Below are positions 1 to 5,837 of a stretch of DNA of 14,607 bases, piece after piece. Made by a program: the position numbers and the translations under genes. Origin of the DNA: JBBSTY01 sp038235385 (GTDB taxonomy: Bacteria > Actinomycetota > Acidimicrobiia > Acidimicrobiales > Acidimicrobilacustridaceae); NCBI GenBank assembly GCA_038235385.1, contig JBBSTY010000110.1, forward strand, positions 1 through 14,607. The letters run 5' to 3'. How positions within the stretch are numbered: position 1 is the first letter of the stretch; each line of letters begins with the position of its first letter. The notes below the pieces were generated by a model. The model was not told the DNA's origin. It searched no databases and was given only the letters and a program-made list of their open reading frames with translations.

Positions 1-130
1 CCCCCCCCCCCCCCCCCCCCCGAGCCCCCCCGCCACCCCGTTGCGGTTGGCCCCCCCCGGGGGCCACGCCCCCTGCCCCCGCACCCCGCCCGCCCCACCC
101 CCCCACCCCCACCCCGCCGCCGGCGCCGCG
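1..130. repeat. Poly-C tract and C-rich low-complexity DNA
   Basis: The first 21 bases are all C and continue beyond the left edge. Up to about position 115 the + strand stays strongly C-biased, with seven runs of four or more C between 69 and 115. The - strand is therefore G-rich and could fold into G-quadruplexes. In the frame of the following gene this reads as polyproline and a proline/alanine-rich tail without a stop, so it may be a real disordered N-terminus. A homopolymer exactly at the window edge could equally be a sequencing or assembly limit. Confidence 0.85.
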
Positions 131-472
131 TCCGGGTTCACGGGCGGCCCATCGCTCGAGGACCGCTCGCCCGAGGACCGCGCCGAGGCCGAGGCGATGA
201 TCGCCCAGATGGCCGACGTCCAACGTCAGATCGCCGAGACGCCCGCGGCTCAGCTCGTGGCCAACCACGTGATGGGCCTCTACGAGTTGGCGGCCATCAA
301 GCTCTCCGCCGAGACCCCCGCCTTCCACGAGGCGCAGCTCGCCATCGATGCCATGGCGGCCGTGCTCGATGCCGTCGGACCACGGCTCGGCGACGACCGC
401 CAGCCCCTCGACGAAGGCCTGAACCAGCTCAAGATGGCCTTCGTCGAGCTCAAGAACCGCGGCGAGGGCTGA
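41..472 (+). CDS. DUF1844 domain protein, start uncertain
   Basis: Read from a TTG at 41 the product is 143 residues. Residues 1-30 are proline/alanine-rich low complexity. The conserved part runs from about residue 33 (FTGG) to the end. It is mostly helical, with the stretch TPAAQLVANHVMGLYELAAIKLS, a middle helix AIDAMAAVLDAVGPRLG and a final LDEGLNQLKMAFVEL, which I recognise as the actinobacterial DUF1844 pattern. No biochemical function is known for that family. No signal peptide or membrane segment is visible. The frame is open back to base 2, so the true start may be left of the window, or may lie inside the low-complexity part. It ends 31 bases before the DUF1697 gene on the same strand, so the two could be cotranscribed. 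The family call is fairly sure; the start is not. Confidence 0.75.
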   Translation: MRLAPPGGHAPCPRTPPAPPPHPHPAAGAASGFTGGPSLEDRSPEDRAEAEAMIAQMADVQRQIAETPAAQLVANHVMGLYELAAIKLSAETPAFHEAQLAIDAMAAVLDAVGPRLGDDRQPLDEGLNQLKMAFVELKNRGEG

Positions 473-503
473 TCCGCCCGAGCTCGGAGGGACCGGGGAC
501 ACC

Positions 504-1037
504 GTGACCACCTGGATCGCGCTGTTGCGCGGCATCAACGTCGGTGGCGTGCGCCTGCCGATGGCGGATCTCCGAGCGGCCATCGCATCCGCCGGCGGGA
601 CCGACATCGAGACGTACATCCAGAGCGGCAACGCCGTGTTCGACCATCCCGCCCGCGCCGAATCCGAGGTCGTGAGCGCCGTCGAGCGCGAGATCGCCGA
701 GAGCATGGGCAGGCCGATCGCGACCATGGTGCGCAGCGTGGCGCAGTGGCGCGGCGTGGTGGACGCGAACCCCTACGACCCCACCGAGCCGACGCACCTG
801 CACGTCACGTTCTTCGACCATCGTCTCGCGAAGGACGCCTTCGCCACCGTCGACCTCGAGGCGTTCGCGCCCGAGACGTTCACCGTCCACGGGCGGGAGC
901 TCTACCTGCACCTCCCGAACGGGATCGGCAGGTCGAAGCTGGCGAGTGCGCTGACCAAGGGCGGCCGATCGGCACCGGTCGGGACGACCCGCAACTGGAA
1001 CACCGTGATGCGACTCGCTGGTCTTGCCGACCGGTGA
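504..1037 (+). CDS. DUF1697 family protein
   Basis: This 177-residue protein begins with TTWIALLRGINVGG, followed by a MADLR helix and the YIQSGNAVF strand, the signature of DUF1697 proteins. The C-terminal half carries the usual LYLHLPNGIGRSKL element and ends with a TTRNWNTVMRL segment, also typical of the family. The length is normal. The start is a GTG at 504 with a GGAGGG ribosome site at 486-491, about twelve bases upstream; the first motif follows at once, so no longer form is needed. The family is widespread in bacteria and has no established reaction. The protein looks cytosolic, with no signal sequence. It converges on the cupredoxin gene (stop at 1183). Confidence 0.9.
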   Translation: MTTWIALLRGINVGGVRLPMADLRAAIASAGGTDIETYIQSGNAVFDHPARAESEVVSAVEREIAESMGRPIATMVRSVAQWRGVVDANPYDPTEPTHLHVTFFDHRLAKDAFATVDLEAFAPETFTVHGRELYLHLPNGIGRSKLASALTKGGRSAPVGTTRNWNTVMRLAGLADR

Positions 1038-1182
1038 GGGCACCGCACGCCCCTGCCGATGGAGATCAGGGTCGCCCACGCCCACGCCGACCGCAGATCC
1101 GGTGAGGTCCGCGCGTCGACGCGGCGTGGCGTCGCGGTCGTTGGTCGCACCGAGCCGTGACGGGTCCCCGGTCGCTGGAGGC
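1038..1182. other. Convergent intergenic region
   Basis: This 145-base stretch separates the DUF1697 gene from the convergent cupredoxin gene. It holds a perfect 12-base palindrome, CGCGTCGACGCG, at 1112-1123, which could form only a short four-pair hairpin. There is no T-run and I cannot call a convincing terminator. No small gene is supported here. Confidence 0.5.
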
Positions 1183-1617
1183 CTAGGCGACGTAGATCGT
1201 CAACGAGCCCGTGGGGTGCACCGTGCACGCACCTCGGAAGACGCCCGGGTTGGCGAAGCGGTAGTTCACCGTCTCGTCCGGGCGCACCGTGAAGAGCCCG
1301 ATGGCGTGGGCCACCGAGTCGTGGTTGGTGATCGTGAGCTCGTCGTTCGGTGCGAGGTGCAACTCCGCCGGGATGACCTCGACGTCCTCGCCGGCCGAGA
1401 TGGCTGCCTGGGTTCCCGGCGGGATCACGTAGAGGTGATCGGCGCCCGATGGGGCTCGGGCCGCGACCACGAACCCGCCCCCGATCAGTGCCACCAGCAC
1501 GATGGCAGCCACTGCGGCGACAACCGCCCGATGGCGCCGAGGGGAGTCGGCATCGACGGCGACCGAGGTCGGTCCGCCCTGATCCGCGGCGAGATCGGAG
1601 GCGGCGGGTTCAGCCAT
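1183..1617 (-). CDS. Membrane-anchored cupredoxin (blue copper) protein
   Basis: Read from ATG at 1617 the product is 144 residues. A short cytoplasmic tail is followed by a transmembrane helix at about 31-53, then one cupredoxin-like domain outside the membrane. The type 1 copper signature is visible: a first histidine in NHDSVAH (H104), then C131, two residues, H134, four residues, and position 139. In plastocyanin-type proteins that last position is the axial methionine; here it is leucine. A TTG at 1671 would give 18 more residues overlapping the end of the upstream gene; the ATG is preferred because it leaves a 25-base gap and a normal membrane-anchor topology. The gene follows the copper monooxygenase fusion on the same strand and is probably its operon partner and electron carrier (inference). 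The substrate and the redox partner are unknown. Confidence 0.85.
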   Translation of the reverse strand: MAEPAASDLAADQGGPTSVAVDADSPRRHRAVVAAVAAIVLVALIGGGFVVAARAPSGADHLYVIPPGTQAAISAGEDVEVIPAELHLAPNDELTITNHDSVAHAIGLFTVRPDETVNYRFANPGVFRGACTVHPTGSLTIYVA

Positions 1618-1642
1618 CACTCGGCCCAGCTGCCCGGGTTCG

Positions 1643-3796
1643 TCACGGCGCGTGAGGCTCGCGCGTGGCAATGGTGGAGTAGCACATCTCGTCCTCGGTG
1701 CCCTCGTTCCAGGTGACGTAGCGCGGCTCGGCGGTGGGACTGATCTTGGACCGGTCCCAGGAGCACTCCACCTGGATGACGTCGCCCCGCTGGAGGACGA
1801 TCTTCTCGGTGGGCTTGTAGTTGAGCTGCCACCCGAAGTCCCAGTTGTCGATGTCGAGGAGCACCTTCTCGTCGGGCGTGCCCGGGTTCAGGGTCATCCG
1901 GTAGGTCTTGCCGATCTCGTGCATGTGGCCCAGCACGCTCAGGATCTCACCTTCGTTGCGCACCCGGTGCTGGCACGACGACGACGCGACGGTGCCGTCC
2001 AGCTTGGCGAGCTGCTCGATCGACGTGCGACAGAGCAGGTGCAGGCCGTTGGCGATGCCCGGGGCGGTGGGGCCGTAATCCCGGCTCAGCTGCGCCAGCA
2101 CGGTGTCGCGATCGCACAGGGGACCGCTCTCGGTCGGGGTGCAGGGGATCTCCGCCGGGGCCAGGTAGGTGGTGACGCGCACGTGGTCGTAGTTCTCGGG
2201 TGCGTCCTGGGCAAGCTGGAGCCGCAAGGACGACCGGTCCGGCGGCGCGTTGTGCACGAAGTGGTAGTGGATCTGGGTGACGAAGTAGTCGCCCGGATCC
2301 AGTGACAGACCGGCATGATCGGGGTACAGCGCCGGGAGCTGGCCCGGAGCCCAGCCGCCGACCAGCTCGGCACCGGTGCGCCCGCCGCTGTTCCCGGAGG
2401 GGTCGAGTGAGCCCGAGGACGCACCGACCCCGCCGAAGCACTGGTAGCCCGTGCCGTCGTCGGACGCATCCCGGGCGTCGATCGCCTCCCGCGACTCCGC
2501 GTGCATGCGGTAGATCAGGGCGTGGTGGACGTACTCGGTCTGGTCCGGGACGAACTCGTACCCGGTGACCACCGCCGTGGCGGCGAGCTTCGGATCCATG
2601 ATCAGGCAGCGGTAGTCGTTCGACAGGTCGACCGACCCGGTGTAGGGAGCGTCGGCCTCGAGCGCGAGGTCGTTGCGCGGATGGGGCACGTTCGGGTTGT
2701 TGTCGGCGATGGGCGTCTCGGGGTCGACATCGATCGCTCCACCGGCATCGGCCCACGACACGATCGTGGCCACATCGTCCTCGCTCAGTCGCAACGAGTG
2801 ATCGAGTGGGATGCCCTCGTCGGTGGCCGGCCAGGGCGGCATGTAGCGCGAGGAGGTCACGAGCCCGAGCCCCGACGCGCTCTCGGCGGCGTCACGGGCG
2901 GTGTCGAGGCGCCAAACCGACGCACCGGCGGTGCCCGTGTTGTGGCACGAGGCGCAGTTGCGCTCGAGGATCGGCTGCACCGAACCGGAGAAGGACGGCC
3001 CGCCCACCGGTGCGGAGGTATCGACTGCGCTCGATCCCGGACCCGCCTGGAAGGCGAGGTTGGCCGGGCTCTCGATGGTGGCCGCATCGATCGCGGCGAG
3101 ATCGAAGGTGAGGGTCGCCTCGTCGGACGCCGTGACGAGACCGATGAGGCTGATGGGACCCACATCGAACGCTGCGAGGCTGACGGTCGTGCGGGCGTCG
3201 AGCGTCAGCTCGTCACCGTGACGGCGCGCGGTGGCGTCGATCGTGGTGGGCAGGGTCGTCGTCTTGACGGTGAGGTCGCCCTGCAACTGCACCTGGTAGT
3301 TGGTGTCGTCCTGCACCTGATCCGGCATCCCGGTGATGGCGGTGGTGGTGTACCGGGCGAGCGGGTAGTCGTCGGACTGGAGGAAGTCGTGGCGCAACCG
3401 GTTGTCCCGCACCGTCTGGTCGGACGTGAGCTGCTGGACGTTCACGACCATCTCGCCCACCTGGCTCCTCGCCGGCGCCGCCGCGTCGATGAGGATGTCA
3501 CCGGCGATGCCCTTGGTCGACCCCGTGGCGGTGTGATCCTGGCCGGCCAGGGATTCACCGACCTCGTAGGAGACCGTCGACCGGCCGGCGTCGATGCGAT
3601 AGACGACCTGATCGGCGTTGGCCGGGGTGAGGTGGGGTGCCTCCGGCACGGCGAAGTACACGCCGGGGAGGGGCGTGGTGTCGCCGATCACCTTCATGGC
3701 CCCGTAGGCAGCGCTGCCGACGACGAGGACGAGCGCGATCGCGAGCCCCAGGAGGATGGTCGGATGCGCGCGGCGGAACCGCCCCAACTTGGCCAT
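1643..3796 (-). CDS. YceI-cytochrome c-copper type II monooxygenase fusion
   Basis: This 717-residue protein starts with a basic tail and one membrane helix (about 14-33), so the rest lies outside the membrane. Residues about 65-236 form a YceI-like lipocalin domain (TSDQTVRDNRLRHDFL, then GDLTVKTTTLP). Residues about 267-358 form a one-heme cytochrome c domain with CASCH at 281-285 and a likely axial methionine M319 in MPPWP. Residues about 370-717 match the copper type II, ascorbate-dependent monooxygenase fold of PHM and dopamine beta-hydroxylase. The expected ligands for copper H are H424, H425 (VHHAL) and H510 (QIHYH); those for copper M are H624, H626 (GHMHEIG) and M704 (EDEMC). Eight cysteines in this part could make disulfides. 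ATG at 3796 is chosen over GTG at 3847 because GGGGAAGAG lies at 3804-3812 just upstream. The substrate is unknown; the heme and YceI parts suggest electron delivery from the membrane (inference). Confidence 0.9.
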   Translation of the reverse strand: MAKLGRFRRAHPTILLGLAIALVLVVGSAAYGAMKVIGDTTPLPGVYFAVPEAPHLTPANADQVVYRIDAGRSTVSYEVGESLAGQDHTATGSTKGIAGDILIDAAAPARSQVGEMVVNVQQLTSDQTVRDNRLRHDFLQSDDYPLARYTTTAITGMPDQVQDDTNYQVQLQGDLTVKTTTLPTTIDATARRHGDELTLDARTTVSLAAFDVGPISLIGLVTASDEATLTFDLAAIDAATIESPANLAFQAGPGSSAVDTSAPVGGPSFSGSVQPILERNCASCHNTGTAGASVWRLDTARDAAESASGLGLVTSSRYMPPWPATDEGIPLDHSLRLSEDDVATIVSWADAGGAIDVDPETPIADNNPNVPHPRNDLALEADAPYTGSVDLSNDYRCLIMDPKLAATAVVTGYEFVPDQTEYVHHALIYRMHAESREAIDARDASDDGTGYQCFGGVGASSGSLDPSGNSGGRTGAELVGGWAPGQLPALYPDHAGLSLDPGDYFVTQIHYHFVHNAPPDRSSLRLQLAQDAPENYDHVRVTTYLAPAEIPCTPTESGPLCDRDTVLAQLSRDYGPTAPGIANGLHLLCRTSIEQLAKLDGTVASSSCQHRVRNEGEILSVLGHMHEIGKTYRMTLNPGTPDEKVLLDIDNWDFGWQLNYKPTEKIVLQRGDVIQVECSWDRSKISPTAEPRYVTWNEGTEDEMCYSTIATREPHAP

Positions 3797-3859
3797 GGCC
3801 TGACTCTTCCCCGTGTGACGTCGACGTGCGGATCGGGCAGCCCCCACTGGCCCGCCGAA

Positions 3860-3865
3860 ACCTTA
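3860..3865 (-). promoter_or_regulatory. Possible -10 box of the copper monooxygenase gene
   Basis: The - strand reads TAAGGT here, matching the actinobacterial TAnnnT pattern, inside the 125-base gap between the cold-shock gene and the fusion gene. It would give a leader of about 55 bases, containing the ribosome site at 3804-3812. No clear -35 box is seen. This is a weak call from pattern and position only. Confidence 0.25.
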
Positions 3866-3921
3866 GACCATCACGAACCGGCTCCGGCTCCGCTGCTCGG
3901 GGTGGGCGGCGTCACCCTCGC

Positions 3922-4131
3922 TCACCTCGCCCGGATGTCGGCCGCCTCCCAGCAACCACGGTTGCCGGCCACGATGGCGAACGCCACCGGGGTGCCGACC
4001 GCGATCGAGCGGCTGCCACCCGCGATCGCCGTGCAGTGGAAGAACAGATCCTCTTCGCCGCCGACGGAGGTGATGGTCCCCCACCCCTTGGGATCGTCGA
4101 ACTCGGTGACGGTACCGGTGCCAGAGGTCAT
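3922..4131 (-). CDS. Cold-shock domain protein, CspA-like
   Basis: This 69-residue protein is a single cold-shock domain, the family's normal size. It shows an altered RNP1 (KGWGTI at 15-20, where KGFGFI is usual) and an RNP2-like DLFFHCTAI (28-36), with the opening GTVTEFDDPKGWG. The family binds single-stranded RNA or DNA as an OB-fold. RNP1 has tryptophan and threonine where aromatic phenylalanines normally stack on bases, so binding may be weaker or different. The start is ATG 4131 with GAGGGAG at 4137-4143. It lies 22 bases behind hisG on the same strand and is probably cotranscribed with it. A role in cold shock itself is not shown by the sequence. Confidence 0.88.
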   Translation of the reverse strand: MTSGTGTVTEFDDPKGWGTITSVGGEEDLFFHCTAIAGGSRSIAVGTPVAFAIVAGNRGCWEAADIRAR

Positions 4132-4153
4132 CGGGGCTCCCTCGGTCGGTGGC

Positions 4154-5029
4154 TCAATGGATGATCTTGGCGATCGGGAGCTCGATGATGTCGGTGCCGC
4201 CGGCGTCTCGGAGCGCCGGGATCAACGTGTTGATGCCGGCCTTGGCCACCACCGTCTCCACCGCGTAGCCGGCGTCGCCGTAGAGCTCGTTGACCGTCGG
4301 GGTCTTCATGGCCGGGAGCAGCGCGATCACGGCGTCGAGCGCAGAGGCGGCGACGTTGAGCTTCACGAGCACCTTGCCCCTCGCCTCGAGCACACCGTCG
4401 AGCAACGTCTTGATCTGGCCCATCGCATGGGCTTTGGCGGGGTCGGCAGCGGACACCTCGTTGGCGATCAACTCGGTGTAGGAGCTGAGCATGGTGTCGA
4501 TGATCTTGAGCCCGGCGGCACGCAGCGCTCGACCCGTCTCGGTGATGTCGACGATGCAGTCGACGATGTCGGGGACCTTGGCCTCGGTGGCGCCGTAGGA
4601 CAGGCGGATGTCGGCCTCGACCCCCTTCTCGGCGAAGAACCGCTTGGTGATCTCGGGGTACTCCGACGACACCCGGACCCCTGGGGGGAGGTCGGCAACG
4701 CACTCGTAGGGCGAGTCCTCCGGGACCGCGACGATGATCCGCACCGGGTTGCTCGTGGCCTTGGAGTACTGGAGCTCACCGAGGGAGACGACATCGCTCG
4801 AGGTCTCCTCGATCCAGTCGCGTCCGGTGATGCCGAGATCGAAGAGACCCTCGCTGACGTACTGCGGGATCTCCTGCGGTCGCAGGATGCGCACGTCGAT
4901 CACCCGAGGGTCGTCGATGAGCGCCTTGTAGCTCACGACCGAGTCCCGCTTGACCTTGAGGTCGGCATCCTCGAAGAGCTCGAGCGTCGCCTTCTCGAGC
5001 GACCCCTTCGGCAGCACCAGCTTCAACAT
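4154..5029 (-). CDS. hisG: ATP phosphoribosyltransferase, long form
   Basis: HisG joins ATP and PRPP to make phosphoribosyl-ATP, the first and feedback-controlled step of histidine synthesis, in the cytosol. The 291 residues match the long (HisG-L) form. Two periplasmic-binding-like lobes cover about 1-213, with LPKGSLEKAT at the N-terminus, GLFDLGITGRDW at 61-72 and the PRPP-binding stretch DCIVDITETGRALRAAG at 157-173. A C-terminal ACT-like regulatory domain follows at about 215-291, ending GGTDIIELPIAKIIH. That domain normally binds histidine as inhibitor, and no HisZ partner is expected. A TAGGTT box six bases before the ATG suggests a leaderless transcript separate from the rib genes. 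hisE, often next to hisG in actinobacteria, is absent here. Confidence 0.96.
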   Translation of the reverse strand: MLKLVLPKGSLEKATLELFEDADLKVKRDSVVSYKALIDDPRVIDVRILRPQEIPQYVSEGLFDLGITGRDWIEETSSDVVSLGELQYSKATSNPVRIIVAVPEDSPYECVADLPPGVRVSSEYPEITKRFFAEKGVEADIRLSYGATEAKVPDIVDCIVDITETGRALRAAGLKIIDTMLSSYTELIANEVSAADPAKAHAMGQIKTLLDGVLEARGKVLVKLNVAASALDAVIALLPAMKTPTVNELYGDAGYAVETVVAKAGINTLIPALRDAGGTDIIELPIAKIIH

Positions 5030-5035
5030 GGCGTC

Positions 5036-5041
5036 AACCTA
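5036..5041 (-). promoter_or_regulatory. -10 box of hisG, leaderless pattern
   Basis: The - strand reads TAGGTT, then exactly six bases, then the hisG ATG. TAnnnT at this distance puts the transcription start on the A of the start codon, the classic actinobacterial leaderless arrangement. No Shine-Dalgarno sequence is present between box and start, which fits. No good -35 box is visible. Confidence 0.6.
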
Positions 5042-5137
5042 GCGAAGGACCATCTCCCCGCCGAAACCCGACACCCGGTCACCACCTCGTTCGTGCGTCG
5101 CACCGCAACGCCCCGCACCGCAGAGCTACGCATGGTC

Positions 5138-5166
5138 GGGGTTGGGGTTGGCGTTGGGGTTGGCGG
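5138..5166. repeat. Hexanucleotide repeat GGGGTT at the ribH stop
   Basis: On the + strand five 6-base units run in register: GGGGTT, GGGGTT, GGCGTT, GGGGTT and a degenerate GGCGGT whose last base falls in the ribH stop codon. It fills the part of the ribH-hisG gap next to ribH. The G-runs could form a quadruplex on the + strand. I see no terminator or small gene in the rest of this 137-base gap. Confidence 0.85.
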
Positions 5167-5664
5167 TCAGGCGGGGTCGGTGCGGACCTTGCGGAGGAGA
5201 TCGGCCATCTCGAGGGCGGTCCGGGCGGACTCCTCGCCCTTGTTGTCGCCGTCGATGTCGGATCGCTCGAGCGCCTGGTCGAGGTTCTCGGTGGTGAGCA
5301 CCCCGAACACCACCGGAACGCCGGTCTCGAGCTGCGCCTGCTGGAGGCCCTCCGCGCACGGACCGGCGACGTACTCGAAGTGCGCGGTGTCGCCCCGGAT
5401 CACCGCGCCGAGCGCGATGACCGCGTCGTAGCGGCCGGTGAGCGCGAACGTCTTGGCGGCGAGCGGGATCTCGAAGGCACCGGGCACCCACGCCAACGCG
5501 ACGTCGTCCTCCTTCACCCCGTGGATGGCCAGGCCCGCGAGGGCGCCGTCGAGCAGACGGTTCGTGATCAGGTCGTTGAAGCGACCGCACACGACGGCGA
5601 TGCGCATCCCGGAGCCGTCGACGGACCCGGTGAACGACGTGGCGGCCTTGAAGTTGGTGGACAT
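5167..5664 (-). CDS. ribH: 6,7-dimethyl-8-ribityllumazine synthase
   Basis: RibH condenses 5-amino-6-ribitylaminouracil with 3,4-dihydroxybutanone 4-phosphate to give the lumazine that RibE turns into riboflavin. The protein usually forms pentamers or 60-subunit shells. The 165 residues show the full set of motifs: VCGRFNDLITNRLL (25-38), AWVPGAFEIP (58-67), GAVIRGDTAHFEYV (86-99) with the catalytic histidine H95, and FGVLTTENLDQALERS near the end. ATG 5664 has AAGGAA at 5671-5676, six bases upstream. The frame is open far upstream through the ribBA-ribH gap, but the ribosome site and the family length fix this start. It is last of the rib genes, 173 bases after ribBA. Confidence 0.97.
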   Translation of the reverse strand: MSTNFKAATSFTGSVDGSGMRIAVVCGRFNDLITNRLLDGALAGLAIHGVKEDDVALAWVPGAFEIPLAAKTFALTGRYDAVIALGAVIRGDTAHFEYVAGPCAEGLQQAQLETGVPVVFGVLTTENLDQALERSDIDGDNKGEESARTALEMADLLRKVRTDPA

Positions 5665-5837
5665 GTTCGGTTCCTTGCTCGGGTCGGCGTGGTCGTGGTC
5701 GGCGTCGGTGGTCGGTCGGTCGTCGGCGTGGTCGGTCGTCGACGTCGGGAGGTCCGTCGTGTCGGTCCGACCGATGGGTGCAGGTGCGGGCGGACGAGGT
5801 GGTGCGTGGTCGGCGGGAGGAGCTGGCGAGGGAACGG
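5665..5837. other. Low-complexity spacer between ribBA and ribH
   Basis: This 173-base gap interrupts an otherwise tightly packed operon. It is built from GTCGG/GGTCG-type words, including a 13-base direct repeat GTCGGCGTGGTCG at 5683-5695 and 5722-5734. In the ribH frame it reads as a Thr/Asp/His-rich open stretch, which I judge non-coding. No promoter or hairpin stands out. Confidence 0.5.

Noticed and set aside
1112..1123. Palindrome CGCGTCGACGCG as an operator or terminator
   Set aside because: It sits between convergent genes, has only a four-pair stem and no T-run, and such words are frequent at this GC content.
3878..3897. Repeated GGCTCC units behind the cold-shock gene as a fourth hexamer array
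   Set aside because: Only two full units are present, too few to separate from chance.
2501..5431. A 976-codon open frame on the + strand opposite the copper fusion, cold-shock and hisG genes
   Set aside because: It is antisense to three recognisable genes, its product is rich in Gly/Val/Arg/Asp without any family motif, and such long shadows are usual in very GC-rich DNA.
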